A DNA stretch of 64,000 nt from Arachis hypogaea (Eukaryota > Streptophyta > Magnoliopsida > Fabales > Fabaceae), in NCBI RefSeq assembly GCF_003086295.3, contig NC_092048.1:70350841-70414840 (forward strand), read 5' to 3'. Of the stretch, positions 46,051 to 56,815 are shown in pieces. The position numbers were made by a program, and so were the translations under genes. The notes below the pieces were generated by a model, which was given only the letters and a program-made list of their open reading frames with translations, was not told where the DNA came from and did no database searches. Position 1 is the first letter of the stretch, and every line of letters begins with the position of its first letter.

Positions 46051-46875
46051 GATCTTAGTGGGTATTGGCTTAGTGATCACGGATAGACACACCAAACTTA
46101 GAGGTTTGCTTGTCCTCAAGCAAAAGAAAGGAAAGAAGTGGGATATGAGGAGAGCCAAGCCGAATTGTGAAGGTGGGGGGATGGCCGAACTAGGATTTAA
46201 AGGGAGGGGGTGGGTTTTCAAAATTTTTGAAGAAGATATGATAAAAGATATGGTTTGTAAAAGATAAGTATGATAGGAAAAGGATGCACTTTAAAATTTA
46301 AAAGATATGAATAATATGAAAGATATTTGAGAGAGATAGCTTTGTTTTGAAAAAGAAGTTGTGAAGATTTGAAAAAGATTTTGATGAGTTGAAAAGATTT
46401 TAGAAGGAAAAGAGATAGATTTATTTTGAAAAGGATTTGAAAAGAATTTGAAGAGGATTAAAGAAAAAGGGTTTATGAATTAAGATACATTTGATATCTT
46501 TTGAAAAAGGATTTGAAAATTTAGGATTTCTAAGAAATCATGAATTGAAACATGAAATTGAAAAAAATTTGAAGTGAAAATGAAATTGCCTACTCCCCAC
46601 AATCCTGGCGTTAAACGCCCAACTGCTGCATGTTTTGGGCGTTTAATGCCCAGTTGGTGCTTGGTCTGGGCGTTTAACGCCTAGCTGTTGCTTCTAGCTG
46701 GCGTTAAACGCCAGAAACTCCTTTGTTACTGGGCATTTTTCTGAACGCCCAGTAGATGCTCCTTTTGGGCGTTTAACGCCCAATTGTGCCTCTTACTGGC
46801 GTTTTCTTGCCAGTGAGCTCCTTTTCCATGTTTTGGCGCTTCTTTATTGTCTTTAGTTGGACCTTGCTGAGCTTT
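46051..46875 (-). repeat. Spacer of H with palindrome array and TATA-like box
   Basis: No gene is seen. At 46604-46830 there are about six units with the core GGCGTTTAACGCC or GGCGTTAAACGCC, so the H array has TTTAA/TTAAA where A and D have TTCAA. A degenerate copy of the post-polyprotein block is at 46833-46862. A minus-strand TTTAAATCC at 46194-46202 lies about 145 bp before ORF2. Confidence 0.75.
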
Positions 46876-48162
46876 TTAATCTAGCCTCAACCTTGAGCAT
46901 TCTTGCTCAACATTGCCTTCAAGATAATGCTTGATTCTCTGTCCATTAACAATGAACTTCTTATTAGAATCAATGTCTTGAAGCTCCACATAGCCATATG
47001 GTGACACACTTGTAATCACATATGGTCCCCTCCACCGGGATTTCAGTTTCCCGGGGAATAGCCTGAGCCTAGAGTTAAACAGCAGAACCTTCTGTCCTGG
47101 TTCAAAGACTCTAGATGACAACTTTCTGTCATGCCATCTTTTTGCTTTCTCTTTGTAAAGCTTGGCATTTTCGAAAGCAGTAAGTCTGAATTCCTCTAGC
47201 TCATTCAGCTGGAGCAATCTTTTTTCTCCAGCTAATTTGGCATCAAAGTTTAGAAATCTGGTTGCCCAGTAGGCTTTGTATTCCAGTTCCACGGGCAGAT
47301 GACAGGCCTTACCATACACAAGCTGGTATAGAGAGGTCCCTATAGGAGTCTTGAATGCTGTTCTGTAGGCCCACAGAGCATCATCCAAGCTTCTTGCCCA
47401 ATCCTTTCTACGGGTACTTACAGTCTGTTCCAGGATTCTTTTCAGTTCTCTGTTAGAGACTTCAGCTTGCCCATTTGTCTGTGGATGATATGGAGTTGCC
47501 ACTTTGTGGCTAATTCCATACCGGACCATGGCAGAGTAAAGCTGTTTGTTGCAGAAGTGGGTGCCCCCATCACTGATTAGTACTCTAGGGACACCAAACC
47601 TGCTGAAGATATGTTTCTGGAGGAACTTCAGCACTGTCTTGGTATCATTAGTGGGTGTGGCAACGGCCTCTACCCATTTGGATACATAGTCAACTGCCAC
47701 CAGAATATAAGTGTTTGAGTATGATGGTGGGAAAAGCCCCATTAAGTCAATACCCCATACATCAAACAACTCAATCTCTAAGATCCCTTGTTGAGGCATG
47801 GCATAACCATGAGGCAGATTACTAGCTCTCTGGCAACTGTCACAGTTACGTACAAACTCTCGGGAATCTTTATAAAGGGTAGGCCAGTAGAAACCACATT
47901 GGAGGACCTTGGTGGCTGTTCGCTTACCTCCGAAATGACCTCCATATTGTGACCCATGGCAATGCCAGAAGATCTTCTGTGCTTCTTCTCTAGGAACACA
48001 CTTACGAATTATTCCGTCTGCACATCTCTTAAAGAGATAGGGTTCATCCCACAAGTAGTACTTTGCATCAGTAATTAATTTTTTCTTTTGTTGCCTACTG
48101 TACTCCTTGGGTATGAACCTTGCAGCTTTATAGTTTGCAATGTCTGCAAACCATGCTGTTTC
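46876..48162 (-). pseudogene. Integrase of H
   Basis: Follows RNase H in phase after the TAG at 48163. In the 392-residue open stretch ending at 46876 a zinc-binding HHCC motif is seen (H33, H40, C71, C74: [10 protein letters not shown]...CDSC). The DDE core is complete: D103 in GIDLMG, D162 in ISDGGTHF, E198 in GQAEVSNRE. The C-terminal GPY/F-type tail is present ([29 protein letters not shown]). No chromodomain is seen. It inserts the cDNA into the genome in intact relatives. Confidence 0.9.
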
Positions 48163-48309
48163 CTAAATGGTGAACAAATGCTCATCCGGAAAGGTTTCAG
48201 AGATCTCAATAGAGGGGAAGAACGCCCCTTCTACTGGTTCTATTCGGGATAGGTGATCAGCCACTTGGTTTTTTGTCCCTTTTCTGTCTCTTATTTCTAT
48301 ATCAAACTC

Positions 48310-50166
48310 CTACAGAAGCATCACCCATCTTATGAGCCTGGGTTTTGAATCCTGCTTTGTAAGTAGATATTTAAGAGTAGCATGGTCAGTGTATACAATC
48401 ACTTTTGATCCTACTAAGTATGATCTAAACTTGTCAATGGCATAAACCACTGCAAGCAATTCTTTTTCTGTGGTTGTGTAATTTTTTTGGGCATCATTTA
48501 AAACATGGCTAGCATAATAAATGACATGCAGAAGCTTGTCATGCATCTGCCCCAGTACTGCACCAATGGCATGGTCACTGGCATCACACATTAGTTCAAA
48601 TGGTAATGTCCAGTCTGATGCAGAAATAACTGGTGTTGTGACCAGCTTAGCTTTCAGAGTTTCAAACGCCTGCAGACACTCTGTGTCAAACACAAATGGC
48701 GTGTCAGCAGCTAGCAGATTGGTCAGAGATTTTGCGATTTTTGAAAAATCCTTTATAAACCTCCTATAGAATCCTGCATGCCCCAGAAAGCTTCTGATTG
48801 CCTTAACATTGGCAGGTGGTGGTAATTTTTCAATTACTTCCACTCTAGCTTGATCCACCTCTATCCCCTTGTTTGAAATTTTATGCCCAAGGGCAATCCC
48901 TTCAGCCACCATAAAGTGACATTTTTCCCAGTTTAAAACCAGGTTAGTCTCTTGGCATCTTTTCAGAACTAGTGTCAGGTGATCAAGACAGGAGCTAAAT
49001 GATTCTCCATATACTAAGAAGTCATCCATGAAGACTTCCAGAAATATTTCCACCATATCAGAGAAAGTAGAGAGCATGCATCTCTGAAAGGTTGCAGGTG
49101 CATTACATAGCCCAAATGGCATCCTTCTGTAGGCAAATACACCAAATGGACATGTGAATACTGTTTTCTCTTGATCCTGGGGATCTACTACAATTTGGTT
49201 GTAACCTGAAAAACCATCCAAAAAGCAGTAATAATCATGACCTGCTAGTCTTTCTAGCATCTGATCTATGAATGGTAAAGGAAAATGATCCTTTCTGGTG
49301 GCTGTATTGAGCCTTCTGTAGTCAATACACATGCACCACCCTGTAACTGTTCTTGTAGGAACCAGTTCATTTCTTTCATTATGAACCACAGTCATGCCTC
49401 CCTTTTTGGGGACAACTTGGACAGGACTCACCCAGGGGCTATCAGAAATAGGATAAATAATCCCAGCCTCCAGTAACTTGGTGACCTCTTTCTGCACCAC
49501 TTCCTTCATGGTTGGATTTAGCCGCCTCTGTGATTGAACCACTGGCTTAGCATCATCCTCCAATAGGATCTTGTGCATGCATCTAGCTGGGCTTATGCCC
49601 TTAAGGTCACTTATGGACCACCCAAGAGCTGTCTTGTGTGTCCTTAGCACTTGAAGTAGTGCTTCCTCTTCCTGTGGATTTAAAGCAGAGCTTATGATCA
49701 CTGGAAAAGTGTCACCTTCTCCCAGAAATGCATATTTCAGGGATGGTGGTAATGGTTTGAGCTCGGGTTTAGGACGTTTTTCCTCTTCCTGAGGAAGTTT
49801 CAGAGGCTCTTTCAATTCCTCTGAATCCTCTATATCAGGCTGAACATCTTTAAAGATGTCTTCCAGCTTTGATTCGAGACTCTTAGCCATGCTGATTTCC
49901 TCTACCAAAGAGTCAATAAGATCAACTTTCATGCAGTCTTTTGGTGTGTCTGGATGTTGCATGGCTTTGACAGCATTTAACTTAAACTCATCCTCATTGA
50001 CTCTCAGGGTTACTTCCCCCTTTTGGACGTCAATGAGAGTTCGTCCAATTGCTAGGAAAGGTCTTCCTAGGATGAGGGTAGCACTCTTGTGCTCCTCCAT
50101 TTCCAGCACTACAAAGTCAGTGGGGAAGGCGAATGGCCCAACCCTGACAATCATGTCTTCAATCAC
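48310..50166 (-). pseudogene. Protease end, reverse transcriptase and RNase H of H
   Basis: A 618-codon open stretch. It starts with the end of the protease (LILGRPFLAIGRTLIDVQKG). Reverse transcriptase follows, with YRRLNTATRKDHFPLPF, the first catalytic Asp in LDGFSGYNQI (about residue 317) and the FMDD box (about 379-382) in EVFMDDFLVYG. RNase H has CDASDHAIGAVLGQ (about 527), the Glu in TTTEKELLAV, and YTDH (about 593-596). All catalytic acids are present. The next codon is a TAG where QEFDIEI-type sequence would continue. FMDD instead of YxDD is usual in this clade. Confidence 0.9.
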
Positions 50167-50565
50167 GCCTGATGGGTATTTATTGGAGCCATCAGCAAGC
50201 TAGAGACATATCCGGGTTGGTTTGACTTCTTCAATTAAACCAAGCTTTCTGATAGTGGATGCAGGTATTAGATTGATACTTGTCCCAAGATCACATAAAG
50301 CTGTCTTGGTGCAATTACCCTCCAATGTGCATGGTATTATAAAGCTCCCGGGATCCTTAAGCTTTTCTGGGAAGCTTTTTAGAATGACTGCACTTCATTC
50401 TTCAGTGAGGAGAACTCTTTTAGTTTCTCTCCAATCCTTCTTATGACTCAAGATCTCTTTCATGAACTTGGCATAAGAAGGTATTTGCTCAAGTGCCTCT
50501 GAAAACGGAATTTTTACTTCAAGAGTCCTGAGATAGTCTGCAAAGCGGGCAAATTGCTTATCCTA

Positions 50566-51819
50566 CTCCTCCTAGCGGAGTTTTTGAGGATAAGGTATCT
50601 TGGCTTTGTATTCCTCAACCTTAGTTGCTGCAGGTTTATTTCCTACAGAGGTGGTTGGAGAAGCCTTTTTAGAGGGGTTGCTATCAGCACTTGTGTGTGT
50701 CTGATCCCTCACTGGCGTTTGGATGCCAGGGTTAGAAGCTTGATTGGCGTTGGACGCCAGCTTCTTGCCTGTTTCTGGCGTTTGAACGCCAGAATTGTTC
50801 CTCTCTGGGCTCTTACTGTCCTTAGAGGGATTTTGGATGAGATTTTGGTCATCATTTGTCAGTTGTTCTTTCCTTGGCTTTCTGCTGCTTTGAAGTGAGG
50901 TATTTAATATTTTCCCACTTCTTAATTGAACTGCCTGGCACTCTTCTGTTATCTTCTTTGATAACTGCTGTTTTGTCTGATTCAATTGTGCCTCTATATT
51001 TTTATTAGCATTTTTAGTGTCTTGTAGCATCTCCTTGAATTCTGCTAGCTGTTTTGTTAGAAAGCACAATTGTTGATTGAGTTCAGCAACTTGTTTTGGA
51101 AGATCAAGTTCAGTAGACACTGCTTTGGCTTCTTCTTTTATGGAGGATCCATTACTTATGTACAGATGCTAGTTTCTAGCAACTATATCAATAAGCTCTT
51201 GAGCCTCTTCAATAGTTTTTCTCATGTGTATAGATCCACCAGCTGAGTGGTCTAGGGACATCTGAGCTCCTTCTGTAAGCCCATAGTAGAAGATGTCTAA
51301 CTACACCCACTCTGAAAATATTTCAGAGGGACATTTCCTTAGCATCCCTCTGTACCTCTCCCAGGCATTATAAAGGGATTCATCATCCTCTTGTTTAAAG
51401 CCTTGGATATCCAGCCTTAGCTGTGTCATTCTTTTTGGAGGGAAATATTGATTCAGGAATTTGTCTGATAACTGTTTCCATGTCCTTATGCTTGCTGTGG
51501 GTTGGTTATTTAACCACCTTTTGGCTTGATCTTTTATAGCAAACGGAAACAGTAACAGCCTGTATACATCCTGATCTACCTCCTTGTCACGTACTGTGTC
51601 AGCAATTTGCAAGAATTGTGCCAGAAACTCAGTAGGTTCTTCCTGTGGAAGACCGGAATACTGGCAGTTTTGCTGCACCATGACAATGAGCTAAGGATTT
51701 AGCTCAAAATTGCCTGCTTTGATGGAGGGTATACAGATACTACTCCCATATACAGCAGTAGTGGGATTAGCATATGATCCCAGAGTCCTTCTGGACTGTT
51801 CATTTCCACTTAGATCCAT
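50566..51819 (-). pseudogene. gag region of H
   Basis: Capsid domain with LLLFPFAIKDQAKRWLNNQP and FKQEDDESLYNAWERYR. A helical segment follows (ELNQQLCFLTKQLAEFKEML), then AVQLRSGKILN and a linker containing GVQTPETGKKLASNANQ. The linker DNA carries GGCGTTTGAACGCC-type palindromes at 50715-50800. No CCHC zinc knuckle is visible. Confidence 0.8.
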
Positions 51820-53016
51820 GATGGATAAAATGGAATTGATATGAGTTGCAAAAAAAATTATATTTTTGTTTTTATTTTATTGAAGTAGAACAAACCAAAT
51901 TGTTAAGAGAAATAAAAATAATAAGATAAAATAAAATATAGTAATTAGAAATTAAGATGTAAATTTCAAAAATCAGAAATAAATTTGAAAATGAAAAGGA
52001 TTGCTTGATTAAGAAGAATTGAAAAACTTTGGGTATGATTTTTGAAAAAGATTTTGAATTTTGATATTTTAAACCTATAATAGGAAAAAAAATAAAAATT
52101 TTTAAAATAGAAATTTAAATTTTTGAATGATATTTTCGAAAAAAATGAAGGAAGAGAAAGTGGTTAGGAAGTTTTGAAAAAAATATGATTGAGAAGATAT
52201 GATTGAAAAACAATTTTAAAAAGATTTGATTTTTGAATCTTAATGAAGAAAGAGAAAAACAATAAAAAGACACAAAATTTAAAATTTTTAGATCTAATAC
52301 TCCTTATTTTCGAAAATTTTGGAGGGAAAACACCAAGGAACACGAAACTTAAAAATTTTAAGATCAAGACACAAGGAAGACTTAAGAACACTTTGAAGAC
52401 TTACAATAACAACAAGAACATGAAGATAGAACACCAAACTTAAAATTTTTAGAAAACCAAAATAAAATTTACGAAAACTAAAGAAAAATTAACAAGAAAA
52501 CACCAAACTTAAAGTTTGGCACAAGATTTAATCAAAGAAAAATTATTTTTTTAAAAAAAAAATTAAAAAGAAGATAGCCAATTACCAAGAACATAAGCAC
52601 AACGCTCTAGCCAATTGAGCTATAAATTTAACGTGTTTTAATAAGGTATTTAATAAATAAAATTTTTTGAAAACTGATATCTTGAAAAAGCACAAGAAAA
52701 ACAAGAAAGGACATCAAACAAGAAAAATAAACAAGAACAACTTGAAGATTAAGAAAGAACAATGAACACAAATTCAAAAATTTAAAAGAAAATAAAAAGA
52801 TGCAATTGACACCAAACTTAAAATATGAAACTAAACTTAAACAGAAAAACTCAATTATTGGTTTATAACAATTTTTGAAAAAAAAATTTAAAAAGAGAAA
52901 ATAAGGACTTAAAAAAAATTCAACCAAAAACAATAATAGAAGACTCTAAACCAAAAAGAAAAATTTTTCCTAATCTAAGCAACAAAAATAAACCGTCAGT
53001 TGTCCAAACTCGAACA
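51820..53016 (-). other. Leader of H
   Basis: No gene is seen. AT-rich, with minus-strand AAGTTTGGTGT motifs near 52430, 52505 and 52810. It includes the tRNA-like segment at 52590-52624. Confidence 0.75.
52590..52624 (-). ncRNA. tRNA-Ile-like 5' half in the H leader
   Basis: On the minus strand TATAGCTCAATTGGCTAGAG followed by CGTTGTGCTTATG looks like the D arm and 5' side of the anticodon arm of a nuclear tRNA-Ile(UAU). TAGCTCAATTGG fits an A box. No matching T arm or acceptor stem follows, so it is at most a fragment. It is recognised by memory of tRNA sequence. Confidence 0.35.
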
Positions 53017-53035
53017 ATCCCCGGCAACGGCGCCA
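53017..53035 (-). other. Primer-binding site of H (tRNA-Asp)
   Basis: The minus strand reads TGGCGCCGTTGCCGGGGAT, a perfect 19-base complement of the tRNA-Asp 3' end, six bases from the LTR. Confidence 0.93.
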
Positions 53036-53041
53036 AAAACT

Positions 53042-54571
53042 TGGTGCACGAATTGTGAAACACACTTTTCACAACTCGTACCACTAACTAGCAAGTGCAC
53101 TGGGTCGTCCAAGTAATACCTTACGTGAGTAAGGGTCGAATCCCACGGAGATTGTTGGCTTGAAGCAATCTATTGTTATCATGTAACTCTTAGTCAGGAT
53201 ATCAATTATAATTATCAGTTTGAATTGCGAAGAATAAAAGAGCATGAAATAAATACTTGTTATGCAGTAATGGAGAATATGTTGGAGTTTTGGAGATGCT
53301 TTATCTTCTGAATCTCTGCTTTTCTACTGTCATCTTCTTCACGCATGCTAGTTTCCTACTATGGCAAGCTGTGTCTTGGTGGATCACCGTTGTCAATGGC
53401 TACCATCCGTCCTCTCAGTGAAAATGGTCCAGGTGCGCTGTCACCGCATGGCTAATCATCTGTCGGTTCTCGATCATGTCAGAATAGGATCCATTGATCC
53501 TTTTTACGTCTGTCACTACGCCCAACACTCGCGAGTTTGAAGCTCGTCACAGTCATTCAATCCTTGAATCCTACTCAGAATACCACAGACAGGGTTTAGA
53601 CTTTCCGGATTCTCAAGAATGCTACCAATGGATTTTAGCTTATACCACGAAGATTCTGATTAAGGAATCCAAGAGATACTCATTCAATCGAAGGTAGAAC
53701 GGAGGTGGTTGTCAGGCACACGTTCATAGGTTGAGAATGGTGATGAGTGTCACGGATCATCACCTTCTTTACATTGAAGTGTGAATGAATATCTTAGATA
53801 GAAACAAGCGTGTTTGAATAGAAAATAGAAATAATTGCATTAATCCATCGAGACACAGCAGAGCTCCTCACCCCAACGATGGAGTTTAGAGACTCATGCC
53901 GTCAAAGAGTACAAAGTTCAGATCTAAAATGTCATTCGGTACAAAATAAATCTCTAAAAGTATTTTAAATACTAAACTAGTAACCTAGGTTTACAGAAAA
54001 TGAATAAGCTATGATAGATAGTGCAAAAATCCACTTCTGGGGCCCACTTGGTGTGTGCTGGGGCTGAGACTTGAGCTTTACACATGCCTAGGCTGTTTCT
54101 GGAGTTAAACGCCAGGTTGTAACCTGTTTTGGGTGTTTAACTCCAACTTGTAACCTGTTTCTGGCGTTTAATGCTAGAATGCAGCATGTCAATGCCAGTT
54201 TACGTCATTTATCCTTGAGCAAAGTATGGACTATTATATATTTCTAGAAAGCCCTGGATGTCTGCTTTCCAACGCAATTGAGACCGCGCCATTTGGACTT
54301 ATGTAACTCCAGAAAATCCATTCCGAGTGCAGGGAGGTCAGAATCCAACAACATCTGCAGTCCTTTTTCAGCCTGAATTTGATTTTTGCTCAGCTCCCTC
54401 AATTTCAGCCAGAAAATACCTGAAATCATAGAAAAATACACAAACTCATATTAAAGTCTAGAAATATGAATTTTTCCTAGAAACTAATAAAAATATACTA
54501 AAAACTAACTAAAACTTACTAAAAACTACATGAAATCACCCTCAAAAAGCGTATAAAATATCCGCTCATCA
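53042..54571 (-). repeat. 5' LTR of H
   Basis: The LTR is 1530 bp with intact TGATGAGCGG start at 54571 and CGTGCACCA end at 53042. It is near-identical to the 3' LTR; a small deletion near 54190 removes part of one palindrome. Confidence 0.93.
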
Positions 54572-54860
54572 GAGCTCCATTTGGACTTTTGTAGCTCCAG
54601 AAAAGCTCTTCCAAATGCTGGCAGGATAGATTCGGATAGCATCTACAGTGCTTTCTCTGTCTCTAAATTAGACTTCTACTCCAGCTCCTCAATTTCAGCC
54701 AGAAAATACCTGAAATTTTCCAAAAATACAAAAACTCATAGTAGAATCCAAAATGTGAATTTAACACTAAAACCTATAAAAACTTAATAAAAACTAAATA
54801 AAAACTACTAAAAAGTATATAAAAATGATGTCAAAAAGCATATAAAATATCCGCTCATGA
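54572..54860 (-). repeat. Solo LTR G, right part
   Basis: Continues G after H (54572-54576 is the second GAGCT). It ends CTCATGA instead of CTCATCA, a one-base change of the terminus, and is followed by the second target copy GTCAA (54861-54865). Confidence 0.85.
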
Positions 54861-54865
54861 GTCAA

Positions 54866-56437
54866 CTGAGCAAGAGGATCCACGAGATTCCTCATGACAC
54901 TCTTTAAAGTAACACTGAAGTAAACCTAAAAGAAGAGTGCAAGGCCATTACCTCTGTGGTTGAGGCTGAATCTGGAGAAATTGGGAAGGCATTGAACGCC
55001 AATGAAGAAGATTTCACTGGGCGTTCAACACCCAGAATGGCAGCAAACCTGGCACTGAACGCTAGTGAGGAACCCCCCACTGGGCGTTCAACGCCCATCC
55101 TGGCAGTAGAGGTGGCGTTGAACGCCAACCAGGGAGCACTGGCTGGGTGTTCAACACCCAAACATATAGGCATTCTAGCGCTGAACACCAGTGAGGAACC
55201 CCTTACTGGGCGTTCATCGCCCAACCAGCCAGGGAAGTTGGCGTTGAATGCCAGCAAGGACATCCCTGCTGGGCGTTCAATGCCCAATATGACAAGGGGA
55301 CTGGCGTTTAACGCCAGTAACAGTGGAAAGTAAGGGCATTCAACGCCCAAAGAGCTATCAGAGCTAGCATTGAATGCCAGTAAAAGCACACCCTCTGAGT
55401 GCTCAATACCCACTCAAGAAACCCCTATCCCAGAACCAAAGGAAGCTAAGGCTCATGTAAAAATCATAGAGGTTCCTTTGCATGCACTCCTGCAATGCAT
55501 GAGTTCTGATGAATACTCAACCTCTGATGAGGATGAAGACACTAGGAAAGAGCAAGTTTTCCGGTACCTAGGAGCTCTTATGAAGTTGAATGCTAAGGTA
55601 TTTGGTACAAAGTCTATGGAGGAAGAACCTCCACTGCTTTCCAAAGAACTCCATGCTTTGGTTCAACAGAAGCTACCTCAGATGCTTCCAGATCCTGAAT
55701 GCTTTCTGATTCCGTGCACCATAGGTACCATGACCTTTGAAAAGGCTCTGTGTGACCTAGGGTCAAGCATAAACCTCATGCCACTCTCTGTAATGGAGAA
55801 GCTGGGAATTCTTGGGGTACAAGCTGCAAACATCTCATTGGAGGTGGCAGACAAGACAATGAAGAAGCCATATGGCTTAATAGAGGATGTCTTGGTAAAA
55901 GTTGAAAACTACTACATCCCTGCAAATTTCATAGTCTTGGATATTGGAGAGGATGAAGATGAATCTGTCATCCTTGGAAGACCTTTTCTAGCCACTGCCG
56001 ATGCTATCATTGATGTGGCTAAGGGATAACTGACTCTACAACTAGGGAAGGACCACATCTTGTTCAAGATTCTTCATCCCAATTCTCCCTCTAATAAAAG
56101 AGAGATAACTGTGAAACACCTAGTGTTCCAACGCTCTCTTTCTGTGCAGAGTTTTATTGAGCCCCCAAACATCGATTCTAAGTTTGGTGTTGGGTAGCCA
56201 ACAATAAGCTCTAAGCACAAAGGTACTAAGAAGAAAGTACCTAAAGGCCGGAGGGACAAGAAGGTCCCAACTGAAGGCCTCTCACCTGGTATGAAAGTTG
56301 TCTTCACCAAAAAGCCAGTCTTACCATATACAGTGAGTCGTATCCTATCTTTAGAGCATGTGGAGCTCATTCATGAGAAGTCAGGAAGAAATTTCACTAT
56401 AAGAGGCAAAAATCTGAGCCCATACTCACCTCTGTAA
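54866..56437 (+). pseudogene. gag linker, aspartic protease and integrase-tail-like end of F, broken
   Basis: The frame holds the gag C-terminal helix (CTGAGCAAGAGG onward), then a linker made of 21-residue repeats (54989-55366). An acidic segment (SSDEYSTSDEDEDTRKEQ) is followed by a retropepsin-like domain with CDLGSSINLMPL (Asp codon 55754) and VILGRPFLATADAIIDVAKG. A stop at 56027 follows. The same phase continues with a 130-codon tail ending at 56437 that includes LSPGMKVVFT and ILSLEHVELI and resembles an integrase C-terminal tail. Further stops lie near 54903, at 55331 and near 56195. No polymerase lies between protease and tail. Confidence 0.8.
54989..55366 (+). repeat. 63-bp coding minisatellite of F
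   Basis: Six head-to-tail units of exactly 63 bp encode 21-residue repeats of the form ALNASEEPPTGRSTP plus six variable residues. Each unit contains two short palindromes, TGGCGTTGAACGCCA and TGGGCGTTCAACGCCCA. A seventh, degenerate unit begins at 55367. Confidence 0.9.
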
Positions 56438-56447
56438 GGAGCTAACC

Positions 56448-56815
56448 GTCAAGCTAATGACGTTAAAGAAGCGCTTGTTGGGAGGCAACCCAACCTTAAT
56501 TAATTATTTTTATATGGTTTTATTTTGTTTTGTTTTTCTTTAAGTTATTTTCTTAGGTTTATGATCATGTGCATTAGTTAGAACAGAGACAGAACACTCT
56601 GGATGGAGTGTTATTAAAGTTGAACGCCAGCCAGGGAGCTCTGGTTGGGCGTCCAATGCCTCAAATGGGCAGCATTGTTGGCATTGAATGCCAGCCAGGG
56701 AGTAGACCCTAGGTGTTCAAACGCCAGTGCAGAGAGCAAGGAATCTGAATTCCTTAGTCTTTCAGGACCAGTGGGTCCCACATCATCTTCACCTACCCCA
56801 CTTACTTTCACACTT
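56448..56815 (+). repeat. Conserved block and palindromic spacer of F, cut by I
   Basis: The block beginning GTCAAGCTAATGACGTTAAA is at 56448-56492. From 56619 to 56735 palindromic units of the GTTGAACGCCAG type follow. The region ends at about 56815 in the LTR of I, before any ORF2. Confidence 0.65.

Larger units (their letters stand above)
46876..51819 (-). pseudogene. gag-pol polyprotein of H, broken by nine in-frame stops
   Basis: One uninterrupted phase of 1648 codons from ATG 51819 (MDLSGNEQ). The order is gag, linker, protease with CDLGTSI, reverse transcriptase, RNase H, integrase, integrase tail. Stop codons are at 51691, 51301, 51169, 50572, 50563, 50395, 50200, 48310 and 48163 (lowest coordinate given). 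Eight are TAG and one is TGA; the TAGs sit where a glutamine CAG is expected. I see no frameshift, so the frame seems to have died mainly by C to T change. Confidence 0.88.
42316..54571 (-). mobile_element. Athila-like LTR retrotransposon H with full gag-pol, inserted in G
   Basis: The element is 12256 bp with two LTRs and a perfect target duplication, GAGCT at 42311-42315 and 54572-54576. In the sense of the element: LTR, tRNA-Asp primer site, leader with a tRNA-like segment, one long gag-pol frame, palindrome array, ORF2, 3' noncoding DNA, LTR. It is the only element here with all enzyme domains, though inactivated by stops. Its LTR matches A and J in long blocks, which makes its lineage the likely source of enzymes for A. 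Confidence 0.95.
36861..56815 (+). mobile_element. LTR retrotransposon F, polymerase-less, with G and H nested, 3' end lost
   Basis: F starts with its 5' LTR at 36861 (TGATGAGTGGATATTTTAT) inside E. It continues with primer site, leader and gag to 41012, is interrupted by solo LTR G (itself carrying H), and resumes at 54866 with the protease region. It is cut at about 56815 by the LTR of I. Protease is linked directly to an integrase-tail-like end without polymerase. Possible left target copy TCAAG at 36856-36860. Confidence 0.82.

Noticed and set aside
54904..55413. Minus-strand 169-codon frame with repeats
   Set aside because: It is the antisense shadow of the F minisatellite, open because the palindromes read similarly on both strands.
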